From: Bacillota bacterium
Lineage (GTDB): Bacteria; Bacillota; Clostridia; Eubacteriales; Eubacteriaceae
Assembly: GCA_018903255.1 (NCBI GenBank)
Contig: JAHIQT010000091.1
Location: 1-36,281, forward strand
Length of the DNA stretch: 36,281 bases
Direction of reading: 5' to 3'
The position numbers and the translations under genes were made by a program. This document shows, piece after piece, positions 8,144-15,757 of this stretch (position 1 is the first letter of the stretch; every line of letters begins with the position of its first letter). Under the pieces are notes generated by a model. It was not told the DNA's origin. It made no database searches and saw nothing but the letters and a program-made list of their open reading frames with translations.

Positions 8144-8772
8144 TTTTCTCCCTCTTCTTCTTTTTCATTTTTAATTAAAAACATTGATGCAATCACCCGA
8201 TAATCCAGTTTCACCTCCCGATTATTGTTAGTTGAATAATATATGGCCAGGCCATTGATACTGGTCCAGAAAAAAATCGACAACATTTTGGGATCACCAG
8301 CGACAATGGTTCCTTCTATTTGTCCTGCTGCGATGATTTTTTCGATGACCTGATAGGGGATATTCCTTTTTTCCTGGATAAGAACCTGAGCCTGCTGAGG
8401 AATTGCCGTTGAATTGGTAGCCTGGGTAATCAAGCGACAGGTGTCTAAAAATGTTTGACTGTGCTCAATGGTTTCAACTAGTCTTTCCAGGGCAAAGCGA
8501 ATTTTTTCTCCTGGGCCTGTTTCCATATCCCGTACCGAATAGGATGCTTCAATGGTCTTATCCAATGCATCATTGATGAGGTCTACAAAAATTTCTTCTT
8601 TTGATGGATAATAATGATATAACAGCCCCTGAGCGATTCCAGCTTCTGTTGCAATATCTTGGATCCGGGTGGCAGACAAACCTTGTTTGACAAATTGTAA
8701 CAGGGCGGCGTTGCGAATTTTTTCTTTGCGGGTTTCCCGCATTCTTTCATTTTGTTCCTTTGATCGAGCCAT
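8140..8772 (-). CDS. TetR/AcrR family transcriptional regulator
   Basis: A 210-residue regulator with an N-terminal TetR helix-turn-helix (about 17-60: IRNAALLQFVKQGLSATRIQ, then DIATEAGIAQGLLYHYYPSK) and a C-terminal ligand domain. The longer reading back to 8859 is rejected because it runs through the promoter. ATG 8772 has the site GGGAGGG four to five bases upstream and lies 28 bases after the predicted transcription start. The 44-bp palindrome over its own -10 box implies autorepression. It heads an operon with DUF2087 and an HSL esterase and presumably represses both until a ligand, perhaps an ester or organic solute, binds. Confidence 0.92.
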   Translation of the reverse strand: MARSKEQNERMRETRKEKIRNAALLQFVKQGLSATRIQDIATEAGIAQGLLYHYYPSKEEIFVDLINDALDKTIEASYSVRDMETGPGEKIRFALERLVETIEHSQTFLDTCRLITQATNSTAIPQQAQVLIQEKRNIPYQVIEKIIAAGQIEGTIVAGDPKMLSIFFWTSINGLAIYYSTNNNREVKLDYRVIASMFLIKNEKEEEGEK

Positions 8773-8778
8773 AATCCC

Positions 8779-8822
8779 TCCCGGATGATATATTGAATTT
8801 ATATTCAATATATCATCCGGGA
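8779..8822. promoter_or_regulatory. 44-bp perfect palindrome, TetR operator
   Basis: Two perfect 20-base arms (8779-8798 and 8803-8822, left arm TCCCGGATGATATATTGAAT) around a TTAT spacer. It covers the -10 box of the TetR operon and reaches into the ribosome site of the first gene. A site of this length could hold two regulator dimers. As RNA it could also fold into a hairpin masking the ribosome site, though transcription probably starts inside it. Confidence 0.85.
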
Positions 8823-8835
8823 CAATTTTTGTCAA
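8807..8835 (-). promoter_or_regulatory. Sigma-A promoter of the TetR-DUF2087-esterase operon
   Basis: On the minus strand, -35 TTGACA (8835-8830) and -10 TATATT (8812-8807) are separated by 17 bases. The -10 box lies inside the 44-bp palindrome. Confidence 0.8.
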
Positions 8836-9069
8836 TACACAAATTAGATTTTTGATCAAAATCTGATCCTCATTCTGCTGGAGTTTGCTCAGGAAATGCG
8901 TCTAATTTCTGGCTTTTCTTAAGGAAGCGTTTATTTAACATTTTATGTGGTATCATTAAATTAGTGCATATCGAACTGCCTTTATTCTCAAACACATTAG
9001 GAACATTTAAACTCATCGTTTGACTTGTAAAGAACTTGTTCTTGTCACGCGAAAGGAGTGCTAAACTCT

Positions 9070-10146
9070 ATGAAAGAAAAAGCTTTACTCTACTGTGAAG
9101 GTCAATTTGGTGAATCCGATGGAAAAACTGCCAATGGTTTAATCCGACGTTCTCAAAAATACCAGATCACATGTGTGATAGACAGCACCAAAAGAGGACT
9201 GGATGCCGGAAAAGTATTAGAAGGAATTGACAATGGTATCCCGATTTACCGGGATTTATCCGAAGCCATCGATCAATTAAGCGAAGTCCCCAAGTATTTT
9301 ATTTATGGCATCGCGCCAAAAGATGCGATCTTATCGATCAAGGAACGACGTATTTTTCTCAAGGCGATGTCTTTAGGCATGGATATCGTTAATGGTCTCC
9401 ATGAATTTATTTCTGAAGATGCCGAATTCAAGCAGCAGGCTAAGCGTTATCGGGTTAAACTTTATGATATCCGAAAGCCGCTTGCCAACCGCTACCTGCA
9501 CCTATTCACCGGGGATATTTTGAATGTAAAAACCCCCAAAATCGCCATCCTCGGTACCGATTGCGCCGTCGGTAAACGCACCACCGCGATGATGCTTATT
9601 GCCGCCCTGAAAGAACGGGGTCTGCGGGCCAGCTTTATCGGCACCGGTCAGACCTCATTGATTCAAGGTGAAAAGTACGGTATCGCTCTGGACGCCATTC
9701 CCTCTGAATTTATGACTGGCGAACTCGAAAACGCGGTAGTCGAGGCCAATATCCATGAAAAACCAGATGTGATCATTCTCGAAGGTCAAGGTGCCCTCAG
9801 CCATCCCGCTTTTATCAGCTCTTGTGCGATTATCCGCGGCGGTAAGCCGGATGGCATCGTTGTTCAGCATCCGCCCAAGCGAGAAAAACGGGTCGATTTT
9901 GATTATCTGCCAATGCCCACCCTGGCCAGTGAAATTGAACTAATTGAACGCTTCTCTGAGGCTAAGGTTATTGCAATTACGATCAATCATGATGATATGG
10001 ACGAAAATGAAGTGGCTGATACCATCAAGGCTTATGAGCAAGACTATCTCTTGCCCACGACAGATACACTGATGCATGGCTGTAATAAATTGGTTAAGGC
10101 TGTTTTAGATGCCTTCCCTGAATTAAAAGAAAAAACCACCAATTAA
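9070..10146 (+). CDS. DUF1611 family protein, DgcN-like
   Basis: A 358-residue protein of the DUF1611 family, which includes DgcN, described as a D-amino-acid (D-glutamate) N-acetyltransferase that works with the DgcA epimerase/deacylase. Visible features are an N-terminal Rossmann-like part (about 1-150), a P-loop GTDCAVGKRT (162-171), and the conserved LEGQGALSHPAF near 236-247. The apparent GTG start at 9058 is rejected because it overlaps the ribosome site AAAGGAG; ATG 9070 follows it by 11 bases. The usual DgcA/epimerase neighbour is missing, so the D-glutamate role is an inference from family only. A strong terminator follows. Confidence 0.82.
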   Translation: MKEKALLYCEGQFGESDGKTANGLIRRSQKYQITCVIDSTKRGLDAGKVLEGIDNGIPIYRDLSEAIDQLSEVPKYFIYGIAPKDAILSIKERRIFLKAMSLGMDIVNGLHEFISEDAEFKQQAKRYRVKLYDIRKPLANRYLHLFTGDILNVKTPKIAILGTDCAVGKRTTAMMLIAALKERGLRASFIGTGQTSLIQGEKYGIALDAIPSEFMTGELENAVVEANIHEKPDVIILEGQGALSHPAFISSCAIIRGGKPDGIVVQHPPKREKRVDFDYLPMPTLASEIELIERFSEAKVIAITINHDDMDENEVADTIKAYEQDYLLPTTDTLMHGCNKLVKAVLDAFPELKEKTTN

Positions 10147-10150
10147 AAAA

Positions 10151-10176
10151 AAACCATGCGATTTTTCGCATGGTTT
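10151..10176. terminator. Bidirectional terminator between dgcN-like and rubredoxin genes
   Basis: Stem AAACCATGCGA / TCGCATGGTTT with a TTTT loop, flanked by A-run and T-run, so it serves both convergent genes. Confidence 0.92.
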
Positions 10177-10184
10177 TTTTTATT

Positions 10185-10922
10185 CTATCGGTTAGCGTGA
10201 TAATAAGCATAGGTCATCGGTTCGTCTTTGCTGAATCCGTCGCCGTCAACGACCTTGCCGATAAACATATAGTGGGTGCCCAAATCGATGGTCTGTTCCA
10301 CTTCACATTCAATAAAGCAGAGGGTTTCCAGTAGGCCGGGACAGCCCGTTTTGCCGGTAATATAGCTGAGCGTTTTGAACTTTTCGACATCTCGGCCGCT
10401 CTGATAGCCAAAATGTTTGATCAGCTCAAGATTATCCTTGCCCAGAATGGAGGCTCCAAAGACCCCAGATTCTCTAACATATTCAGCTGTCAAGGTTCCT
10501 TTACCCAGGCAAACGCTGGCTTTTAAAGGGGTATTGGTGACCTGAATAAAGGTATTGGAAACCATCCCATTGAGTTTTTCATCTTTTACTGATGAAACAA
10601 TATATAAGCCATAACTGACATTAAACAATAAGGTCTGCAAGGCCTCTCTTTCTTTATCGGTTAAACCATCATCAACTGCTTCGACTAGCACAAATTTTTC
10701 CGGACCCACGCCGCAAACCGGGCAAACATCGGGAGGGGTTTCACCCACATGGATGTAATTACAAACGGTACAGCGCCATTTTTTTTCTTTAGCAGAATCG
10801 CTGACTTCTGACTCTTCGATTAAAACAAACTTATCCGGTCCCACTCCACAAATCGGGCACTTGTCTGGGGGAGTATCACCTTCATGTACATAATTGCATA
10901 CTGTGCAGCGCCATTTTTTCAT
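10185..10922 (-). CDS. Double rubredoxin - flavin reductase fusion
   Basis: A 245-residue redox protein. Two tandem short rubredoxin domains of the rubrerythrin type occupy about 1-35 (Cys6, Cys9, Cys22, Cys25) and 47-80 (Cys51, Cys54, Cys67, Cys70), each with the order CTVCNY...CP.CGVGP. A flavin reductase-like FMN-binding domain fills about 88-245. Related high-molecular-weight rubredoxins of acetogens pass electrons from NAD(P)H-linked flavin to FprA-type diiron flavoproteins for oxygen or NO reduction, so an oxidative-stress electron carrier role is likely. The duplication of the rubredoxin domain at the N-terminus is unusual, because the known Moorella form has one. The ribosome site is weak. 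Confidence 0.9.
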   Translation of the reverse strand: MKKWRCTVCNYVHEGDTPPDKCPICGVGPDKFVLIEESEVSDSAKEKKWRCTVCNYIHVGETPPDVCPVCGVGPEKFVLVEAVDDGLTDKEREALQTLLFNVSYGLYIVSSVKDEKLNGMVSNTFIQVTNTPLKASVCLGKGTLTAEYVRESGVFGASILGKDNLELIKHFGYQSGRDVEKFKTLSYITGKTGCPGLLETLCFIECEVEQTIDLGTHYMFIGKVVDGDGFSKDEPMTYAYYHANR

Positions 10923-11063
10923 TTAGTTCACCACTTTCTTAGAATTACTATCTGCTTTATAACTATTATAATTTATAAGCAAATTGAAGTACAGGAATAA
11001 ATTGATGTTCTGATTGTCATTATAACCCTTTTTCACCGATATTTATATAGAAATTGCTTTTTT

Positions 11064-11094
11064 TTGTAAAAAAAGGACAATATCAGGTTATAAT
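11064..11094 (+). promoter_or_regulatory. Possible promoter of adenine deaminase gene
   Basis: A perfect -10 TATAAT (11089-11094) sits inside GTTATAATAAC. The best -35 is TTGTAA (11064-11069) with a long 19-base spacer, so strength is uncertain. No purine riboswitch core is visible in the leader. Confidence 0.4.
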
Positions 11095-11154
11095 AACTTA
11101 TCACAACAAGGAAGATTGTTAGTACAAACTTGCTTATTACAGATAGGATGGAAG

Positions 11155-12867
11155 ATGAGAAAATATCAAGAAATGCTCAAAAAAAATATTGCCGTAGCCA
11201 AAGGTTTGGAAAAAGCTGATCTCGTTTTTAAGAACGCTCGGATTCTCAACGTATTTTCTGAAGAAATCACTTTGGCTGATCTGGCTGTCAACAATGGCAC
11301 CATTGTCGGAAGCGGTTCCTATGATGGGGTTGAAGAAGTTGATCTGGCCGGAAAATATCTTGTTCCCGGATTCATTGATGCCCATATGCACATTGAGTCC
11401 AGTATGGTTACCCCCTTTGAACTGGCTCGGGCGATTGTTCCCACCGGTACCACGACCATTATTGCTGATCCCCATGAGATTGTCAACGCGGCCGGAAAAA
11501 AAGGGCTCGACTATCTATTAAACGCCACTAAGCAGCTCCCCTTAACGGTTTTTATGATGCTCCCCTCTTCGGTGCCCGCTACCCCCTTTGAAACAAACGG
11601 TGCCGGTCCTTTTGGAGCCGCTGATATGCATCCCTACCTCGATCATCCGCGGATTCTGGGACTCGGCGAAGTGATGTGTTTTCCCGATGTTTTAAGCGGC
11701 GCGGCGGAAATTCTTGATAAGCTGACGCTGTGCCAGCACATGATTTCTGATGGCCACGGCCCCGGTCTTTCGGAAAAACCACTGCAGGCCTATGCCTGTT
11801 GCGGCATCCACAGTGAACACGAATCGACGACTTTTTGTGAAGCCCTGGAAAAACTGCGGGCTGGTTTTTATATTCTGGTTCGGGAAGGTTCCGCTGCCAA
11901 AAATCTGGATGCGATCATCCGTGGCTTGTTGAAAAAGAATTTACCGATTGATCGGTTCTTATTCTGTACCGACGACAAGCATTTAGACGACATCCATCAG
12001 CAAGGACATATCCGCTGGAATATTAAACAGGCCATTGATCTGGGGCTGTGCCCGATCAAGGCCATCAAGATGGCGACCATCAATACCGCCCGAGCCTACG
12101 GGCTAAAAAAACTTGGCGCCATTGCTCCCGGCTACCAGGCCGATCTGGTGATCCTATCCGATCTCGGAACGATGCAGGTAGAACAGGTCTATCAGAATGG
12201 ACGGCTGGTCGACGAGACCCTCTGGGAAGATCAGCCCGATCATCAGATTGATCCGCAGCTCCTTGATTCCGTTCATATTAAGACTCTCAACCCGGAAAAA
12301 CTGCGCTTAAAGCTGGCCTCCAAAAATCATGTCATTGGCATTGTTAACGGTCAGATTGAAACCTGTCATCTGCTGGAAAGCCTGCCTGGCAAAGACGGCT
12401 TTTTTACCCCTAACGCAACCTACAATAAACTTTGCGTGATTGAACGGCATGGTCATAGCGGCAATGTCGGGGTGGCCGCAATCAAGGGCTTTGGGATTCA
12501 AAACGGTGCCATTGCCACCACTGTCGCTCATGACTCCCATAATATTATTGTGGTTGGCGATAATGATGCCGATATCCTGCTGGCGGTCAATCACCTGGCT
12601 GAAATTGGTGGCGGCTATGTGGTCGTCGGCAATCACCGCATCATTGGAACAGTCCCGCTGACGCTAGCCGGTTTGATCAGTCTTGATTCAGGCGAGGTGG
12701 TTCAAAAAAAGGTCGCTTCGCTTATTTTAAGCGCCCACCAATTAGGGGTCGCAGTTGGGGTTGATCCCTTTATTACCCTCTCCTTTATGGCCTTGCCGGT
12801 GATCCCCGCCCTGCGCCTGACTGATCTGGGGCTTTTTGATGTGGAGGCCTTTCGATTGATTAAGTAA
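11155..12867 (+). CDS. ade: Adenine deaminase
   Basis: A 570-residue amidohydrolase that converts adenine to hypoxanthine and ammonia in purine salvage. The metal-binding motif FIDAHMHIES (His77, His79) and ADPHE (about 104-108), together with the C-terminal Ade-specific domain (HGHSGNVGVA, AHDSHNIIVVG), identify adenine deaminase rather than dihydroorotase or guanine deaminase. The TTG at 11116 opens the frame but has its AAGGAAG site only one base away. ATG 11155, preceded by AGGATGG, gives the normal family N-terminus. It appears monocistronic. Confidence 0.95.
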   Translation: MRKYQEMLKKNIAVAKGLEKADLVFKNARILNVFSEEITLADLAVNNGTIVGSGSYDGVEEVDLAGKYLVPGFIDAHMHIESSMVTPFELARAIVPTGTTTIIADPHEIVNAAGKKGLDYLLNATKQLPLTVFMMLPSSVPATPFETNGAGPFGAADMHPYLDHPRILGLGEVMCFPDVLSGAAEILDKLTLCQHMISDGHGPGLSEKPLQAYACCGIHSEHESTTFCEALEKLRAGFYILVREGSAAKNLDAIIRGLLKKNLPIDRFLFCTDDKHLDDIHQQGHIRWNIKQAIDLGLCPIKAIKMATINTARAYGLKKLGAIAPGYQADLVILSDLGTMQVEQVYQNGRLVDETLWEDQPDHQIDPQLLDSVHIKTLNPEKLRLKLASKNHVIGIVNGQIETCHLLESLPGKDGFFTPNATYNKLCVIERHGHSGNVGVAAIKGFGIQNGAIATTVAHDSHNIIVVGDNDADILLAVNHLAEIGGGYVVVGNHRIIGTVPLTLAGLISLDSGEVVQKKVASLILSAHQLGVAVGVDPFITLSFMALPVIPALRLTDLGLFDVEAFRLIK

Positions 12868-12897
12868 TACCAACGATTGATTCGTCATAACTTAAAA

Positions 12898-12956
12898 AAG
12901 CAACCCACCAGTAAAACAAGGCGAAAGCATCGCCTTGTTTTACTGGTGGGTTGCTT
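12898..12956 (-). terminator. 27-bp perfect hairpin bordering the AT-rich cassette
   Basis: Arms 12898-12924 and 12930-12956 pair perfectly over 27 bases around a five-base loop. On the minus strand the hairpin is followed by TTTTTT, so it can terminate the minus-strand cassette; on the plus strand there is no T tract, but it lies just after ade. The perfection and length are greater than usual for a simple terminator. Confidence 0.75.
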
Positions 12957-13028
12957 CAGCTATGAAACGAGCTGACTTTTTACAAATAACATGACTAATA
13001 ATGCTAAAGTTTCTCTCTCATTTTATTA

Positions 13029-13409
13029 TTAGAGATGAGAACTTTGAGTTAATGACATTTCCTCTCGGTATTTTTTTATACTTTCTTTTCTTGTGATTTT
13101 CATAAAGGAATTGCGTGGCATATTCGACAAATCATTAAAGATAATTTTTATATCACCTACAGCCATTTCACCACCAGGCACCATTAAATCAATAGTTCTT
13201 TCTTTTTTAATCATTCTATTAATCGCTTCATACAACTTTGTAATGTGCTCACTATTCTTTTTTGCGTTCATTTCTAGTCTGAGTAATTTAGAGTTTAATC
13301 TAACTCTATTTACAACTACCATCTCATCATCGTTTAGACTTGACAGTTCAGAAGGTAGTACTCTAACATATTTAACAGGTGATTTGACTTTCGCTACGTA
13401 ATATTTCAT
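13029..13409 (-). CDS. Hypothetical protein in AT-rich cassette
   Basis: A protein of 126 residues that I do not recognise. It is mixed alpha/beta, rich in Lys, Glu, Met and Asn, with no membrane segment. A middle helical part (ITKLYEAINRMIKKER) is followed by a beta-rich stretch (IDLMVPGGEMAVGDIKIIF). An upstream ATG at 13421 lies in ATGGAGAAAGAAATG; the GGAG inside it is the likely ribosome site for ATG 13409, six bases on. It follows the preceding minus-strand ORF with almost no gap, so the two are cotranscribed. The base composition is visibly more AT-rich than flanking metabolic genes, suggesting acquisition. Confidence 0.65.
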   Translation of the reverse strand: MKYYVAKVKSPVKYVRVLPSELSSLNDDEMVVVNRVRLNSKLLRLEMNAKKNSEHITKLYEAINRMIKKERTIDLMVPGGEMAVGDIKIIFNDLSNMPRNSFMKITRKESIKKYREEMSLTQSSHL

Positions 13410-13421
13410 TTCTTTCTCCAT

Positions 13422-14039
13422 TCAAATTTTCGAGTCATTTTCAAGTTCTGAAGTAAACTTACTCTTATATTTTAGATAATCATTAAGTCCTAAATGAAAA
13501 CAGGCTATAAATTTATTTAAAGTGTCTATCAGAATCTTATCAAAGTTTAAATACTCTAAAATAAATAGAATCTTCGATAATTCATTTTTTTGAGAATAAT
13601 TTTCATTCTTTATAGAAATTCCAAAAGTTAGTATCGGTCGTATATAGCTATTTCTTCTATTGTCCAGAGCTTCACGATCCGATTCAAAACACCTTGGAAC
13701 AATTGTCATAAAATCGTCCCACATGATTGGCTCATGTTTATTATATTTTTGATTCACTGAATAAATAAATGGCTTTTTATGCTCGTAGGCTTGCTCAATT
13801 AGCCCTCCCCACGCTAGGTCACTGATACGATTTCCAGTATCTTGATCTCTACTGGAGAACTTGCATAATTGTACATATTTATGTGAATTCCCTTCTGATT
13901 TATACCATCTAAAATGAGCCCTCAAATCACTTTCTTTCGGAAATAACTCCTCAAATTCTTCAACAAAATATCTTGTTATTTCATTTAAAAAGGCTTCAAA
14001 TTGTTCAAAAACAATTTCTGGATTACTTTTAAATATCAC
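13422..14039 (-). CDS. Hypothetical protein, possibly GAF-like; 5' end is probably the broken tail of a fused gene
   Basis: A 205-residue ORF from a GTG codon that lacks a clear ribosome site. No family is recognised with confidence. The C-terminal half (IRPILTFGISIKN, later ILFILEYLNFDKILIDTLNK) has the strand-then-helix pattern of a GAF-like sensor domain. The frame stays open upstream of the GTG and reads SAPEFNTAFSNLYNYFF up to about 14121, where it abuts, out of frame, the end of a metallophosphoesterase N-terminus. The start is therefore an artefact of a frameshift and the ORF may be the downstream part of a chimeric pseudogene. AT-rich like its neighbours. Confidence 0.5.
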   Translation of the reverse strand: MIFKSNPEIVFEQFEAFLNEITRYFVEEFEELFPKESDLRAHFRWYKSEGNSHKYVQLCKFSSRDQDTGNRISDLAWGGLIEQAYEHKKPFIYSVNQKYNKHEPIMWDDFMTIVPRCFESDREALDNRRNSYIRPILTFGISIKNENYSQKNELSKILFILEYLNFDKILIDTLNKFIACFHLGLNDYLKYKSKFTSELENDSKI

Positions 14040-14272
14040 ATCATTCTCGATTGATTGATTTTTAGTTCTTTGAAAAAAGTAATTATAAAGATTACTAAAC
14101 GCTGTATTAAATTCTGGTGCACTTGGTCAATGATATCTCCCGTAACGATGATCATAATTTCTTTAATATCTTTAATCTGAGCAATTGTATCCGTTATTAA
14201 TTTATCTCTAGTATCAGAATTGTCTTCTTTGATGTGTAAATCGGACAGGTGCAAAATCCCAAAATTAGCCAA
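14036..14272 (-). pseudogene. Metallophosphoesterase N-terminal remnant, frameshifted
   Basis: The first 45 or so residues give a calcineurin-like phosphoesterase start: ILHLSDLHI (metal-binding D-x-H) and IIVTGDI (second metal motif). The frame then changes near 14121-14124: it reads VHQNLIQRLVIFI to an early stop, while the next frame continues sensibly as SAPEFNTAFSNLYNYFF and runs into the ORF at 14039. A single-base loss in the AA of GACCAAGTG would explain it. The later motifs GNHD and GHxH are absent from both frames, so an internal deletion is also likely. TTG 14272, seven bases after GAGAGG, is the best start; the TTG at 14287 has no ribosome site. Confidence 0.75.
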
Positions 14273-14375
14273 CTCATCACCTCTCAACTATGATAACACG
14301 GTATATCAATTTAAATGCACACTGACAAGGATTTAATGCAAATTTCGTCTAAAGGATATTAGGTTTGTAATAACC

Positions 14376-15602
14376 CTAAATCAACCCAATCGGGATAATC
14401 AGATTCTCGCTGTCAAAGGCACTTAGTTTTTCGGCCATGCAAAGCACAGCACCAGCGCCACGAAGAAAGGGCGATTTATCAATAACTGAAAAATTTTGAG
14501 TCATTTTTTTTAATGGCGTGGCAGTTTTTTTAATTTCGATTGGATAGAGTTTGCCGTCACCTTCCATAATCAGATCGATTTCTTTGGCGTCTTTGTCGCG
14601 ATAATAATATAAAAATGATTCCCGCCCCTCATTTTGAAAACTCTTCTGAATTTCGCTAACGGCATAGTTTTCCAGGAGAGCGCCACTACTCGCACCATTC
14701 ATAGCTGTTTCGGCACTGCTCCATTTTGTCAGATAACAGACTAATCCGGTATCATAAAAATACAGTTTTGGCGTTTTTACTGTTCGTTTTAAAACGTTAT
14801 TTGAATAAGGGTGCAAATAAAAAATAATCCCCAGGGTTTCTAAGATCCGAAGCCAGTTTTTTGCCGTTATCTGATCGATGTCACAGTCATCGGAGATCCC
14901 CTTGTAATTCACCATTTGAGAGGATCGAGCTGCCACTGTGGTAATAAATCTCAGAAATTTAAGCGAATCGATGGAACCCGATAAATCTCTTACGTCCCTT
15001 TCCAGATAGGTATTAATGTAGCTGGAATAAAAAATATTGCGATCCTCATATCGCTTACTGACCAGAGCCGGCATCCCGCCTCGAAATATCCGGTTAAAAA
15101 TTTGCGGGGTACTGACTGAGCCAATACGCTTCTGCCGTTCGTACAAAACCTCAAAATCAAGGGTAAACACCCCTTCTGGCTGATTATAAATTTCCTGTTG
15201 CGAAAGGGTTGAAAGATGAAGCAACGCCACCCGCCCTGCCAAGGATTCTTGAACCCCACTCATCAGCTTAAAAAGCTGGGAGCCAGTCATCCAAAAATCA
15301 CCGGCCTTATGGTTTTGATCAATACTCATTTTGATATAGGTGAAAAGCTCTGGCGCATACTGAACCTCATCGATGAAAACAGGCGGTTTGTGAAGTTGAA
15401 AGAACATCGCTGGATCTGACTTGGCCAATGATCTTTCATTAAGATCATCCAATGAGACATAATGTCTGCTTCGACCTTCAATCTTCATGAGTTCTTGCAG
15501 CATGGTTGTTTTTCCAACCTGACGGGGACCGGTAATCAAAATGGCCGGATATTGCTGGTTTAATGAGAGAAACACATGCTCCATATTTCTTTTAATATAC
15601 AT
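14376..15602 (-). CDS. AAA+ ATPase with DUF4143 / PD-(D/E)XK-like C-terminus
   Basis: A 408-residue ATPase. Walker A is GPRQVGKT (25-32) and Walker B lies in VFIDEVQYAPEL (about 75-86). A winged-helix/DUF4143 region is in the second half (LERDVRDL, then ILETLGIIFYLHPY and LYFYDTGLVCYL). A nuclease-like core KEIDLIM...LYPIEIKK sits near 335-355. Such genes are widespread, often solitary, often with frequent gain and loss, and their cellular role is unknown. AAAGGAG precedes the ATG by ten bases and overlaps a long inverted repeat, implying tight self-control. It lies beside the decayed cassette in a variable stretch between conserved metabolic genes. Confidence 0.92.
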   Translation of the reverse strand: MYIKRNMEHVFLSLNQQYPAILITGPRQVGKTTMLQELMKIEGRSRHYVSLDDLNERSLAKSDPAMFFQLHKPPVFIDEVQYAPELFTYIKMSIDQNHKAGDFWMTGSQLFKLMSGVQESLAGRVALLHLSTLSQQEIYNQPEGVFTLDFEVLYERQKRIGSVSTPQIFNRIFRGGMPALVSKRYEDRNIFYSSYINTYLERDVRDLSGSIDSLKFLRFITTVAARSSQMVNYKGISDDCDIDQITAKNWLRILETLGIIFYLHPYSNNVLKRTVKTPKLYFYDTGLVCYLTKWSSAETAMNGASSGALLENYAVSEIQKSFQNEGRESFLYYYRDKDAKEIDLIMEGDGKLYPIEIKKTATPLKKMTQNFSVIDKSPFLRGAGAVLCMAEKLSAFDSENLIIPIGLI

Positions 15603-15616
15603 TGTTACATTGCTCC

Positions 15617-15655
15617 TTTCGGCTAAAATATATCATACTCCTATTTTAGCCGAAA
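15617..15655. promoter_or_regulatory. Inverted-repeat operator of the DUF4143 ATPase gene
   Basis: Perfect 14-base arms TTTCGGCTAAAATA (15617-15630) and TATTTTAGCCGAAA (15642-15655) around an 11-base spacer. The near arm abuts the ribosome site and the spacer contains AT-rich -10 like sequence on the minus strand. This fits an operator covering the promoter, or an RNA hairpin just before the ribosome site. Confidence 0.75.
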
Positions 15656-15700
15656 AGCTAGCGATAATCAAGCATGCAAGCCTAATATTATTATGTATTT

Positions 15701-15738
15701 AAAAACGGCTAAACCAAAATGATGGTTTAGCCGTTTTT
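15701..15738 (-). terminator. Terminator after metH
   Basis: Stem AAAAACGGCTAAACCA / TGGTTTAGCCGTTTTT with a six-base loop, giving a T run at the 3' side on the minus strand. It ends the long methionine operon. Confidence 0.9.
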
Positions 15739-15757
15739 ATTTTATTCAAATATGCTT

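Noticed and set aside
8773-8859. Upstream extension of the TetR regulator
   Set aside because: It contains the promoter (TTGACA-N17-TATATT) and the palindromic operator, so it cannot be translated from that promoter.
11000-11154. Purine riboswitch before adenine deaminase
   Set aside because: The conserved purine riboswitch core and pairing loops are not seen.
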